NCBI RefSeq assembly: GCF_900117415.1
Contig: NZ_FPEI01000005.1
Coordinates: 744,001 to 808,000 of the forward strand
Source: Hyphomicrobium sp. CS1BSMeth3
GTDB taxonomy: Bacteria > Pseudomonadota > Alphaproteobacteria > Rhizobiales > Hyphomicrobiaceae
Direction of reading: 5' to 3'
Length of the DNA: 64,000 bases
Positions 8,687-17,486 of the stretch are shown here, in pieces; positions within the stretch are counted from its first letter, which is position 1; each line of letters begins with the position of its first letter. The notes beneath the pieces were generated by a model. It was given only the letters and a program-made list of their open reading frames with translations, ran no database searches and was not told the origin of the DNA. The position numbers were made by a program, and so were the translations under genes.

Positions 8687-10203
8687 GCCGCCTCGCTGCT
8701 GACGAGGCTCAGCGTCACGACAGCCCCGCGGGGCTCACGATTGGAAAGCTCGAGCTTGCCGCCCATTGCCTGCACCATGCGCTGCACTGTCGAAAGCCCG
8801 AGACCCGATCCGCCCGCGCGCTGCGTGAGGAACGGACGTACGCCGCCTTCGATGAGGTCCTTGGAAAACCCAGGCCCATCATCAACAACGGACAGGCGCA
8901 GCATCTGGTTCTCGCGACAGGCCGTCACACTGATGGTGCCCGGGCTCTCGCCAATGGCCTGGCTCGCATTGAGCACGAGATTGAGAAGCATCTGGCGGAC
9001 CCCGTCCCTCTGCAGTCGGCAAACGACGCCCGCCGGCGTGCTGTTGTCGAGCGCGATCCGGTCCGGAACCTGGTAGCGCGCCAGCGCGAGAAGGTCCGAG
9101 ACGAGCGCGCGAACATCGACTTCCGTCGGCGCCTCCGGCTGGCGGCGGGCCCTCACCAGCAGGTGGTCGAGAAGCCGCGCCATGCGGTCGACCTCCGCCG
9201 CGATGAGCTGCAGGCGCTCGCGCTGATCGTCGTCGACACTGTCCTGCGTGAGATTGGCGAGCGCTATCTTGATGCCGGCGAGAGGATTGCGCAGCTCGTG
9301 CGCCACGCGCGCGGACATCTCGCCGACGGCCGATAGACGATCCGCCTCGGCAATTTCGACGCGTTGCCTGACGAGGGTCTCGGCTGCTGCCTGCACCTGG
9401 GCCTGGAGCTGATCCTGGTAGCGCTTGTTCGTTTGCAGAGCTTTGGTAAGGCGATCCACCAAACGATTGTAGCCCTCCATGATGGGGCGGACCGTCACGG
9501 CCACGTCGCCGGCCGGGGCCGGCCGATATTGTGCCTCGCCGATCAGATTCAGCAGCCGGCTCAAATCCCGCAGCGGTCGCGTGATGTGATCCCGCAGGAT
9601 GATCATCACGAGGAGCGCCGTGCAGGGCAGGACGAGAAGCGCGACGGCGGCCAGCATCAGCTCCGCCCGGGCGCCGTGCCGAATGCCGCTGAGCTCGCTG
9701 CGCCCTGCGGTTTTCTCGTGGTCCAGAACCTGACTGATGCGCGCGCGGGCATCCTCGGCGTTCTCCGCTGCAGCACGCGGGCTGTTGAGCGACTTGATGG
9801 CTTCGCGGAGGCGCTCCGCGCTGGTCGGGTCCGAGAAAACGTGCGCGCCGATGAGCTGCGTGAGCTGGACCTTCAGGAGGTCCATATCCGAGGAGCTCGG
9901 GTCGCTTCCTTTCACGGCGTGAAGAGCGAGGATGTTGTCGATCCGGCGCTCGATCTGCTGCAGGCGCTCCTGCTGCTCGAGGTGCACGTAGAATGGCTCG
10001 AGGCGCTGCAGTCCGCGCCAGGACACCGTGACGAGTAGTCCAAGCGCCACGAGCAGGGCCAACCCGCCGACCACAGCAAGAAGCTGGATGGGGCCCGAAA
10101 GCACGTCGTCGAGCACGGAACGCTGCGACGCGGCCGGTCGCGACGCGGCCTCGCGGGGCTCCGCAGCGGCCACATGGGCGATCGGGACGATGTCATCCGA
10201 CAT
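8683..10203 (-). CDS. Membrane sensor histidine kinase
   Basis: Partner of the NtrC-type regulator whose start it overlaps. About 506 aa: cytoplasmic N-terminus, first helix (IQLLAVVGGLALLVALGLLV), a mostly helical extracytoplasmic sensor region of about 115 residues, second helix (MLAAVALLVLPCTALLVMII), a HAMP linker, a HisKA dimerisation helix with the phospho-accepting His in VAHELRNPLAG, and an ATPase domain with N box (LNLVLNASQAI), DDGPGF and GSGLGLS. The start at 10203 has GGAG six bases upstream; a longer open frame to 10245 lacks a ribosome site. The signal sensed is unknown. Confidence 0.93.
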   Translation of the reverse strand: MSDDIVPIAHVAAAEPREAASRPAASQRSVLDDVLSGPIQLLAVVGGLALLVALGLLVTVSWRGLQRLEPFYVHLEQQERLQQIERRIDNILALHAVKGSDPSSSDMDLLKVQLTQLIGAHVFSDPTSAERLREAIKSLNSPRAAAENAEDARARISQVLDHEKTAGRSELSGIRHGARAELMLAAVALLVLPCTALLVMIILRDHITRPLRDLSRLLNLIGEAQYRPAPAGDVAVTVRPIMEGYNRLVDRLTKALQTNKRYQDQLQAQVQAAAETLVRQRVEIAEADRLSAVGEMSARVAHELRNPLAGIKIALANLTQDSVDDDQRERLQLIAAEVDRMARLLDHLLVRARRQPEAPTEVDVRALVSDLLALARYQVPDRIALDNSTPAGVVCRLQRDGVRQMLLNLVLNASQAIGESPGTISVTACRENQMLRLSVVDDGPGFSKDLIEGGVRPFLTQRAGGSGLGLSTVQRMVQAMGGKLELSNREPRGAVVTLSLVSSEAA

Positions 10204-10318
10204 GTCGGTCTCCAGGAGGTTGTCCTCGACCACCCGCCGGCCCAACGGTGGTTGAAGGCCACCAACGCACCCTAGTCAAATATAAGAAATCTGCTGCAAA
10301 TCAGCCTCTTAGATCGTC

Positions 10319-10334
10319 TGGCACAGGTGCTGCT
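10319..10334 (+). promoter_or_regulatory. Candidate sigma-54 promoter upstream of the DUF7282-like gene
   Basis: TGGCACAGGTGCTGCT fits TGGCACG-N4-TTGCW with two differences and keeps GG and GC at the required 10-base separation. It points toward the secreted-protein/MFS/EmrAB genes, leaving a leader of about 110 nt. It is the mirror of the site at 7158-7173 on the other side of the two-component pair. Confidence 0.45.
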
Positions 10335-10453
10335 GAAAGACCGACGAGAGACCTAGCAAACCGCAAGCGGCCGGGACTTCAGCGTGCGCGGACCGACCGC
10401 TCCGTCTCTCGATGAGGTGGTTGCAAACCATCGCCAACACAAGGACCCGGACC

Positions 10454-10921
10454 ATGCCCACACGCGCGAAATCCATTATGTCGCTGATGATCGCTACCGT
10501 AGCGGGGGCCACATACGCCGGCTCGGCTCTGGCACAGACGCAGACGCCGGCACCAGCTCCGGCGCCGGCGCCGGCTCAGGCACAATCGCCCTCGATCGAC
10601 GTATCGAACCAAAAGCTCACCAACAATACGGTCACGGTCAACGACGTTAACCTTCCGACGCGCGGCTATATCGCCATCCACACGACCAACGCCAACGGCG
10701 AGATGACGAACCGTATCATCGGCTATGCACCACTCCGAGCGGGAGACCACAAGAGCGTCAAGGTCCACCTGACCGGGAATCACAAGGCAGGCGAGACCCT
10801 CTGGGTGGCCGTGCATCAGCGGCGGCCCCGCCCCCTGATGGGTGCGCGCGGGAAAGGCCGCATCGGCGATCCATTCATGCAGATGGGTGTGCCGGTCGAT
10901 AAGTCCTTCCAAACTCTCTAG
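10454..10921 (+). CDS. Secreted protein with DUF7282-like domain
   Basis: 155 aa from the ATG at 10454, which follows AAGGA. The N-terminus is a signal peptide (about 1-27, ending SALAQ), then a Pro/Ala linker (about 28-46) and a small domain starting IDVSNQKLTNNTVTVNDVNL and continuing into TRGYIAIHTT, in the style of DUF7282 beta-sandwich domains. Exported to the periplasm by inference. It precedes the MHS carrier by about 70 bp and is probably co-transcribed. Function is unknown; the assignment is from motif memory and should be treated as tentative. Confidence 0.7.
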   Translation: MPTRAKSIMSLMIATVAGATYAGSALAQTQTPAPAPAPAPAQAQSPSIDVSNQKLTNNTVTVNDVNLPTRGYIAIHTTNANGEMTNRIIGYAPLRAGDHKSVKVHLTGNHKAGETLWVAVHQRRPRPLMGARGKGRIGDPFMQMGVPVDKSFQTL

Positions 10922-10992
10922 CCCTGGAATGCAGCATCGGGGCCGGCCATGGCCGATCCGGCCGGAGCCGGCCCGCTCCGAGGAATAGTGTC

Positions 10993-12318
10993 ATGGCCGC
11001 CATAGACGCTTCAGACTTAAACCTCACCGAACAACAGCATCGCGTGCAGCTGAGGCGTGCCGTGATCGCGAGTACGATCGGAACGACCATCGAGTGGTAC
11101 GACTTCTTCCTGTACAGCACCGTCACCGGCCTCGTATTTGCGAAGTTGTTCTTCCCGCACTCCGATCCCCTCGTCGGAACGCTCGAGGCCTTCACCATCT
11201 ATGCCGTCGGCTTTGCGGCAAGGCCCGTAGGCGCGGCCATCTTCGGCCACTACGGCGACCGCATCGGCCGCAAGGCGACGCTCATCGCGACCCTGATGCT
11301 CATGGGACTTGCCACCTTTGCCGTGGCGCTCGTGCCGACCTATGAGACGGCCGGCATCTGGGGTGCCGTCATTCTGACCGTGCTGCGCTTCCTGCAAGGC
11401 ATCGGCGTCGGCGGTGAATGGGGCGGCTCTGTGCTCATGTCCATGGAGTGGGCGCGCACCAACGACAGTCGCGGCTTCATCACTTCATGGCCGCAGTTCG
11501 GCGTGCCCTGCGGGCTGTTCCTCGCCAACCTGGCCGTGCTCGCCTTCAGCCAGATGTCCGGCGATCAGTTCCTCGCGTGGGGCTGGCGTATTCCCTTTGC
11601 GCTCAGCATCGCGCTGGTCGGCGTCGGGCTCTACATCCGCCTCGGCGTCCTCGAGACGCCGACGTTCCGGCGCCTCATCGAGGAGCGAAAGATCGAGCGC
11701 ACGCCCATCATCGAGGTCATCAAGCGCCAGCCTAAGGAAATCCTGCTGAGTGCGCTCCTGCGTATGGCGGAGCAGGCGCCGTTCTACATCTTCACGGCCT
11801 TCATCTTCGCCTACGGCACCGCGGCGCTCAACGTCTCGCGCGACTTCCTGCTCGTTGCCGTGCTGACGGCGGCGGTCCTGTCGTTCTTCTCCATCCCCTA
11901 CTTCGGCCACCTGTCCGACCGCATCGGGCGCACGAACATGTACATGATCGGCGCCATCGTCACCGGTATCTTCGGCTTCATCTACTTCTGGCTGCTCGAC
12001 ACCGGCTCACCGACGCTCATCTTCCTCGCGATCGTGCTGTCGCTCGTGCCGCACGACATGATGTACGGGCCGCAGGCTGCCTTGATCGCAGAGGCTTTCA
12101 CCGGTCGCCTGCGCTACAGCGGCGCATCGCTCGGCTATCAGCTCGCTTCGGTGATCGCCGGAGGCCCTGCACCACTCATCGCAACCTGGCTGTACAGCCG
12201 CCACCACTCGGGCATGGCGATCGCCGTCTACATCCTGTTCTGCGCCATTCTGAGCGTCGCAGCCACGGCGATGATGCACGACTACACCGGCAAGGACATT
12301 GGAAGTGAGTATGCCTGA
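10993..12318 (+). CDS. MFS transporter, metabolite:H+ symporter (MHS) family
   Basis: 441 aa with about twelve membrane helices. MHS hallmarks are TIEWYDFFLY near the start, FAARPVGAAIFGHYGDRIGRKATL between helices 2 and 3 (split here across the family signature), GVGGEWGG in helix 4 and the second-half copy FGHLSDRIGR. Family members import organic acids, osmolytes or aromatic acids with protons. The gene's last eight bases overlap the EmrA-like start, so it is coupled to the exporter genes, an uncommon pairing of an importer-type carrier with an EmrAB-type exporter. Confidence 0.92.
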   Translation: MAAIDASDLNLTEQQHRVQLRRAVIASTIGTTIEWYDFFLYSTVTGLVFAKLFFPHSDPLVGTLEAFTIYAVGFAARPVGAAIFGHYGDRIGRKATLIATLMLMGLATFAVALVPTYETAGIWGAVILTVLRFLQGIGVGGEWGGSVLMSMEWARTNDSRGFITSWPQFGVPCGLFLANLAVLAFSQMSGDQFLAWGWRIPFALSIALVGVGLYIRLGVLETPTFRRLIEERKIERTPIIEVIKRQPKEILLSALLRMAEQAPFYIFTAFIFAYGTAALNVSRDFLLVAVLTAAVLSFFSIPYFGHLSDRIGRTNMYMIGAIVTGIFGFIYFWLLDTGSPTLIFLAIVLSLVPHDMMYGPQAALIAEAFTGRLRYSGASLGYQLASVIAGGPAPLIATWLYSRHHSGMAIAVYILFCAILSVAATAMMHDYTGKDIGSEYA

Positions 12319-13498
12319 TGGGATCCCTGCTGGTTCGAGCCTCGCCTCGAAATTCGATGCGAGTGAGCCGGCAGGGGTGACCACCGAGCAGATCGAGGCA
12401 TTCACAAAGCCTGCCGGCGCCCCTCCGGCTTCATCGACCGAACCCGGCAGTGCGTCGCCCGCACGGTCAGCAAAGAGCTGGCTGCGTTCCCATCCCATAA
12501 CCTCCGCGGCCCTTGCGATCCTTCTCTGCGTGAGCGCCATCGCCGGCACGCTGTGGTGGCTCAACGCCCGTCACTTCGAAACGACCGACGACGCCTTCAT
12601 CGACGCACGCCAGTTCTCGATCAGTGCCAAGGTATCCGGCTACATCGAGAGCGTCGCGGTGACCGACAACGAGCGGGTTGCCGCCGGCGCTCTCCTTCTC
12701 CAGATCGATAAGCGCGACTACGCCGTCGCTGTCGCGCAGGCCGAGGCGCAGGTCGCTCAAGCCGAAGCCAGCGTCACCAACAACAGCGCCCTGATCGCGG
12801 TGCAGAAGGCCCAGGTCGCCCAATTCAAGGATCAGCTCGCTTCGGCGGGGGCATCGCTCAGATACGCCCAGCAGCAGAACGATCGCTATCAGGCGCTCCT
12901 CCGCACGGGCACGGCGACCGTCCAAAGCGCGCAGCAGTTCCAATCGCAGTTCGAGCAGGCCGTCGCCGCCGAACGCAACGCCGCAGATGCCGTCGACGCT
13001 GCCGGCAAGCAGGTCGTCGCGCTCGAGGCACAAGAGACGAGCGCACGCGCCAACCTGCGCGCAGCTCAAACGCAGCTCGACCAGGCCAAGCTCAATCTTT
13101 CCTACACGACGGTCACGGCAGGCCAGGGAGGGCATGTGGCCCATCTTTCCGCGGCGAAGGGCGCCTATGTGCAGGCCGGCCAGAGCCTGATGATGTTCGT
13201 TCCTGACGATGTGTGGGTCACAGCCAACTTCAAGGAGACCCAGATCGCCGACATGCGTCCGGGCCAACCTGTCGACATCGATGTGGATGCCTATCCCGGA
13301 CGCGCGTTCCGAGGTCATGTCGACAGCATTCAGTCGGGGTCCGGAACGGCTTTCAGCCTGCTGCCGCCCGAGAACGCAACCGGCAACTACGTCAAAGTCG
13401 TGCAGCGCGTGCCGGTCAAGATCGTGTTCGACCATATCCCGCAAGACGTGGTGCTCGGCCCCGGGATGTCGGTCGTCCCGAGCGTCAAGGTGCGATGA
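12311..13498 (+). CDS. EmrA-like HlyD-family membrane fusion protein
   Basis: 395 aa from the ATG at 12311, which has GGAAGTGAG directly upstream; a TTG at 12299 is less likely. One membrane helix (about residues 60-80, ITSAALAILLCVSAIAGTLW), a lipoyl half motif (AKVSGYIESVAVTDNERV), a long Gln/Ala-rich coiled coil (about 125-240) and a C-terminal barrel. Expected to form the periplasmic conduit of an EmrAB-type tripartite pump with the next gene. It overlaps the MHS carrier by eight bases and the EmrB gene by four. Confidence 0.92.
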   Translation: MPDGIPAGSSLASKFDASEPAGVTTEQIEAFTKPAGAPPASSTEPGSASPARSAKSWLRSHPITSAALAILLCVSAIAGTLWWLNARHFETTDDAFIDARQFSISAKVSGYIESVAVTDNERVAAGALLLQIDKRDYAVAVAQAEAQVAQAEASVTNNSALIAVQKAQVAQFKDQLASAGASLRYAQQQNDRYQALLRTGTATVQSAQQFQSQFEQAVAAERNAADAVDAAGKQVVALEAQETSARANLRAAQTQLDQAKLNLSYTTVTAGQGGHVAHLSAAKGAYVQAGQSLMMFVPDDVWVTANFKETQIADMRPGQPVDIDVDAYPGRAFRGHVDSIQSGSGTAFSLLPPENATGNYVKVVQRVPVKIVFDHIPQDVVLGPGMSVVPSVKVR

Positions 13499-15102
13499 GC
13501 GCCGTTGCGACAGAGAGGACGGACGCGGCGGGCATCGGTCTCGACGGCACCCGGACTCCCTGGCTCATTGCCTTCGTGGTGTCGATCGCGACGTTCATGG
13601 AAGTGCTCGATATCTCGATCGCGAACGTCGCGCTCCGCCACATCGCGGGTAGCGTGGCCGCATCCTACGACGAGAGCACCTGGATCCTGACGAGCTATCT
13701 GGTCGCGAACGCCATCGTGCTGCCGATCAGCGGGTGGCTGGCGACTGTGATCGGCCGCAAGCGCTTCTACATGCTATGCGTGGCAACCTTCACGGCGAGC
13801 TCGCTGCTCTGCGGCCTCGCCTGGAGCCTGCATTCACTGATCTTCTTCCGCATTCTGCAAGGCATTGGCGGCGGCGGCATGGCCCCGTCCGAGCAGGCCA
13901 TCCTCGCCGACGTCTTCCCGCCCGACAAACGCGGCCAGGCCTTTGCCTTCTACGGCGTGGCGGTCGTCGTCGCCCCCACCATCGGCCCGACGCTCGGCGG
14001 ATGGATCACCGACACGGCGAGCTGGCATTGGATCTTCTTCATCAATGTTCCCATGGGCCTCATCTCGCTGCTGCTGGTCGGCGCACTTGTGCGCGAGCCG
14101 GCCGCCAGCGAAAACGAGCGCCAGCAGCTATTGGCGAAGGGCCTCAGGATCGATTTCCTCGGCTTCGTGCTGGTCGCGCTCGGCCTCGGTTGTCTCGAGG
14201 TCGTGCTCGATGAAGGTCAACGCAGCGACTGGTTCTCATCGCCTTTCATAGTCACCTTCGCCGTAGTGTCGGCCATATCGCTCATTGCGCTCGTGCCGTG
14301 GGAGCTCACGCGTGCAGACCCTATCGTCGATCTGCGATTGCTCGGGCGGCGACAGTTCGGCACGTGCTTCCTGGTGATGCTGCTCATCGGCGCGATCCTC
14401 ATCAGCACGACCCAGCTCATACCGCAGCTCTTGCAGACGGAGTTCGGCTATACCGCCACGCTCGCCGGCATGGCGCTCTCCCCCGGCGGCGCCGTGCTCA
14501 TGCTGCTGATGCCCATCGCGGGGCGCCTCACCGACAGTGTCCAACCGAAGTATCTGATTGCGACCGGCAGCGCGATCGTCGCGCTATCGATGTGGCACAT
14601 GACCGGGTTCGACGGGAACATGACGTTCGCTTACGCGGCATGGGCACGTGTTTTCACGGCTGCGGGCCTGCCCTTCCTGTTCATTCCGCTCACGACCGCC
14701 TCCTATGGAGGGCTGCCCAAGGAGTCGACCAATCAAGCCGCCGGCCTTTTCAATGTTGCCCGCAATCTCGGCGGCAGCATCGGGGTGGCTCTAACGCAGA
14801 CACTTCAGCAGCAGCGCGAACAGTTCCACCACAGCCGGCTCGTCGAGCACCTCGTTCCGTCAGGTATCCAGTACCAGGAGACGCTCAAGCAGATCACGGA
14901 ACACTTTACGCGCTTGGGTTCGAGCAGTGCCGATGCGGCATCGCAAGCGATCAACTGGATCGGCGCCACGATCGAGCAGCAGGCGGTTTTTCAGTCCTAC
15001 ATCGATGTCTTCTGGGTGCTGGCGATCGTCTCGGCGTTCGCCATACCGGCAGCGTTCGTCTTGCGTCCGGTCGAGCTCGGCAAGGGACCCGGCGTTCATT
15101 GA
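13495..15102 (+). CDS. EmrB/QacA-family (DHA2) MFS drug exporter
   Basis: 535 aa with about fourteen predicted helices, the DHA2 pattern. Motif D1 is seen as ATFMEVLDISIANVALRHI, motif A as SGWLATVIGRKRFY and motif C as VVVAPTIGPTLGGWI. It should use the proton gradient to export hydrophobic toxic compounds through the adaptor encoded just upstream. The start ATG overlaps the EmrA-like stop (ATGA). No TolC-type gene is adjacent. Confidence 0.93.
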   Translation: MSAVATERTDAAGIGLDGTRTPWLIAFVVSIATFMEVLDISIANVALRHIAGSVAASYDESTWILTSYLVANAIVLPISGWLATVIGRKRFYMLCVATFTASSLLCGLAWSLHSLIFFRILQGIGGGGMAPSEQAILADVFPPDKRGQAFAFYGVAVVVAPTIGPTLGGWITDTASWHWIFFINVPMGLISLLLVGALVREPAASENERQQLLAKGLRIDFLGFVLVALGLGCLEVVLDEGQRSDWFSSPFIVTFAVVSAISLIALVPWELTRADPIVDLRLLGRRQFGTCFLVMLLIGAILISTTQLIPQLLQTEFGYTATLAGMALSPGGAVLMLLMPIAGRLTDSVQPKYLIATGSAIVALSMWHMTGFDGNMTFAYAAWARVFTAAGLPFLFIPLTTASYGGLPKESTNQAAGLFNVARNLGGSIGVALTQTLQQQREQFHHSRLVEHLVPSGIQYQETLKQITEHFTRLGSSSADAASQAINWIGATIEQQAVFQSYIDVFWVLAIVSAFAIPAAFVLRPVELGKGPGVH

Positions 15103-15302
15103 CACATGCGACAAGCCGGCGAACACCATCAATGATGCGTGAAACTACTGACGCGGGCATGGAAGTTGCAACGCGAAGCCACCATAGATTCAGTAGAGGA
15201 GCAGGCTTCGCGCAAAGTCCGTTGGCCTGCAGTGCTCATCAGAGCCTCCTGCACGATCACACGCATCGACCGCGACCTGTCTCCGCAGAAAGGAGAGTTC
15301 AA

Positions 15303-15764
15303 ATGCTGCGTCGCTTGTCGATACTGTGTGCCGCATCTCTCATGTGTGCCGGCGCATCTGCTGCTTATGCCTTCTCCCCCGTTCAGCAGTTGTCCCCCGG
15401 CGCCGACGCGTATCTGACGTATGTGCGCGGCGGCGGCGGTGGTGGCGGCGGCGGAGGCCATGGTGGTGGCGGTGGATTTGGTGGTGGATTTGGTGGTGGC
15501 GGAGGCCATATGGGTGGCCCGAGCTTCGGCGGTGGTCATATGGGCGGCCCGAGCTTCGGCGGCGGCCATATGGGCGGCCGTGGCTTCAATGGCCCCAGAG
15601 GTAGCCACTCCTTTGTCAGCCACCGTCCGGGTCCCGGTGGCGGTGACCATGGGCGCAGGAACGGCCGCTTCATTGGCGGCGTGTGGATCTGGTACGCCGA
15701 TCCCGGCTGGCCTGGCTGCTGGTACAGCGACTACTACGGTGGCTGGACCTGCGACTACTACTGA
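15303..15764 (+). CDS. Small exported glycine-rich repeat protein
   Basis: 153 aa starting at an ATG preceded by AAGGAGAG. A signal peptide (about 1-23, ending ASAAYA) is followed by a Gly-rich region: a polyglycine run, then ten-residue near-perfect tandem units of the type HMGGPSFGGG (three copies), and an aromatic, Cys-containing end (WYADPGWPGCWYSDYYGGWTCDYY region). Such exported Gly-rich proteins are common in Rhizobiales but lack assigned function. The repeat part is likely disordered. It converges on the cytochrome c gene. Confidence 0.75.
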   Translation: MLRRLSILCAASLMCAGASAAYAFSPVQQLSPGADAYLTYVRGGGGGGGGGGHGGGGGFGGGFGGGGGHMGGPSFGGGHMGGPSFGGGHMGGRGFNGPRGSHSFVSHRPGPGGGDHGRRNGRFIGGVWIWYADPGWPGCWYSDYYGGWTCDYY

Positions 15765-15870
15765 CCCCACCGGCTGATCGTGCTCGCGGGGCAGGCGGCG
15801 AACTTCAGGCTGCCTGCCGACGCGGGATGCGCGCTGCTCGTGTCATTCGAGCTCGGCCATCACACCGGGA

Positions 15871-16206
15871 TCAATTCCGCAGTGAGATGATGTACTCCGC
15901 GAGTTGGCGAAGCTCGCGATCCCCCAATGCGGGGCTCTCCATCGGACGATGCGGCAGTGCCAGCAACGCCTGCACCCTTTCTCGCGTCTGATGCGGGCGG
16001 TTCGCGATCTCGCTGAAGCTCGGCACGAGCGCGCCTTCGACCGTCACGCCCTTGGCGCTCCCGAGACCATGACAGCCCGCGCAGTCGCGAGTGGCGATCT
16101 GCTCACCGATCGCGCGTTCGCCGTCTTGGGCGAGAGCCGGCAGCGCTCCCGAGGCAGCAATCAGGAATGCAACCACGGCCCGTCCGGCCTTCGCAAAGCA
16201 CTGCAT
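15871..16206 (-). CDS. Small c-type cytochrome
   Basis: 111 aa, exported (signal peptide ending LPALAQ) and carrying one haem-attachment motif CAGCH with surrounding TRDCAGCHGLGS. The likely distal ligand is the methionine in HRPMESPALGDRELRQLAEYI. The start at 16206 has AAGGGA upstream; 16233 is an alternative. It resembles the second small cytochrome in this window (23062-23403): both share the pattern ERxCAxCH...F..IA.R..QT.E....LL, MxxP.L...E...LA.YI. Periplasmic electron carrier; partner unknown. Confidence 0.88.
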   Translation of the reverse strand: MQCFAKAGRAVVAFLIAASGALPALAQDGERAIGEQIATRDCAGCHGLGSAKGVTVEGALVPSFSEIANRPHQTRERVQALLALPHRPMESPALGDRELRQLAEYIISLRN

Positions 16207-16346
16207 CCAGCCAATCCCTTTCCAGCAGCGCATTCACGGCCCCGTGGTTCGCATGCTCGACGCACGCTGCCCGAGGCCAACAGCGAGCAGGGTCCTATCC
16301 GGTTCTCCCGATCGGACCCTGCTGCGACACTATCCAGTGCGGTTGA

Positions 16347-16685
16347 TCAATTCATCTTGACCATGGGGGGCACCTTCGCGCCCGTCTTCTGCAGGTCGTT
16401 GAAGAACTTCTCCGCATCGAACGCCGCCGGCAATCTCGCGCCCGTCTTCTGCAGCTCATCGAAGAACTGCTGCGGACTGAACGTACGCGAGCTCGCGCCC
16501 TGCTTCTGCAGATCGTCGAAGAACTTCTGCGCGTCGAACGCCGCCGGCAGCGAGGCGCCCGTCTTCTGGAGTTGATCGAAGAACTGCCTCGCATCGAAGC
16601 CTGACTGCTGTGCGCTCGCCATACTCGTAGCCGCTGCAAAGGCGATACCGGCTGCGAGAACGACTTTGCCAAGTGCTTTACGCAT
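16347..16685 (-). CDS. Exported tandem-repeat protein (FFDxLQK repeats), unknown family
   Basis: 112 aa from the ATG at 16685, which has AAGGAG seven bases upstream. After a signal peptide ending ASAQQ the mature part is made of four tandem units of about 22 residues: FDARQFFDQLQKTGASLPAA, FDAQKFFDDLQKQGASSRT, FSPQQFFDELQKTGARLPAA and FDAEKFFNDLQKTGAKVPP. Each looks like one amphipathic helix plus a turn. I do not recognise the family. Third-position GC is like that of neighbouring genes, supporting a real coding region. Its next neighbours are exported small proteins too. Confidence 0.75.
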   Translation of the reverse strand: MRKALGKVVLAAGIAFAAATSMASAQQSGFDARQFFDQLQKTGASLPAAFDAQKFFDDLQKQGASSRTFSPQQFFDELQKTGARLPAAFDAEKFFNDLQKTGAKVPPMVKMN

Positions 16686-17317
16686 GTGACCACTCCTTGG
16701 GACCATTTACATGTCGACAGATAAGAGCTGAATTCCACTTTTCGTTTTGATGCGGGTCAATACGGAGATGCCCTTAATTTTCGCGGCATTCTCCGCTCAA
16801 GGGTGGCGGCATAATATTAAGAGTGGCCATGTTTCGAGCGAGCGCGCGCACACTGCAGTGTCGACGAGACAGAAATCAGGAGAACTACCGATTGCCTAAT
16901 TCAAACTTTTAAGACGGCCGCTCTTTTCGAGGCGATCGACAGCCGCACATCACCGGCGCTTGGGGCCGAAGCCCTCAACAATGACAAGCGGCTAGCGCGT
17001 CATATGTCGCCGCGTGCTTCACGGTATCGTGCTCGATATATTCGCGATCACGGCGATCGACCGCACCGACCCTAATAAGCAAGCCGCTCCAATCGCAATG
17101 CAATTCCAAGGGCAATCCCGAAAACAATGCACTGAATGGCAGCCTTCTGCGTGTCGCCCCCTCCGAATTTTTAGTGCTGTTCCGCGGAATAATTCACGCG
17201 CCGCTGATGTCTATTTTGACGTCGTACTGACGAGGGCTTGATGGTCCGGCTTCATATGTACGGCGAGCGAGCGGTGGCATTGGGCTTATCGCATCGCTCA
17301 ACGGACAGGAGGAAGCC
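16686..17317. other. Non-coding stretch, lower GC
   Basis: About 630 bp with no convincing gene. GC is visibly lower than in the flanks, with A/T-rich patches near 16735-16830 and 16870-16920, so it should contain the promoters for the leftward repeat protein and perhaps for the rightward 52-aa peptide. A 75-codon open frame at 17014-17241 has no ribosome site and reads as random sequence. Confidence 0.5.
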
Positions 17318-17476
17318 ATGACGATGCTGAAGCAGATGATGATCGCTATCGCCGTTCTGGTCGCCCTTTCGGCACCCAGCTCTGCCAAGACCCTCGCAGA
17401 CGAGATCTGGGACCAGATCAATCAGACCATGCCGAATCGGCCGAGCGCCGATGAGTTTCGGGATGCGCTTCCCTAG
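17318..17476 (+). CDS. Very small exported protein (52 aa)
   Basis: ATG at 17318 is preceded by AGGAGG at five bases, one of the best ribosome sites in the window. The product has a hydrophobic signal segment (MIAIAVLVALSAPSSAK, cleavage after about residue 23) and a 29-residue mature part beginning TLADEIWDQINQTMPNRP. No family recognised. A strong inverted repeat follows the stop codon. The mature peptide would be acidic and helical, released to the periplasm or outside. Confidence 0.6.
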   Translation: MTMLKQMMIAIAVLVALSAPSSAKTLADEIWDQINQTMPNRPSADEFRDALP

Positions 17477-17486
17477 GGAAGAGCGA

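Noticed and set aside
14298-15302. Frame joining the end of the EmrB region to the glycine-rich protein
   Set aside because: It overlaps EmrB in a different frame; the ribosome site and signal peptide at 15303 mark the true start.
17090-17190. Minus-strand frame encoding a hydrophobic peptide (AAIQCIVFGIALGIAL)
   Set aside because: It looks like a small membrane peptide and has a GGAGG upstream, but no ATG, GTG or TTG start is available in the right place. It may be a decayed gene; not called.
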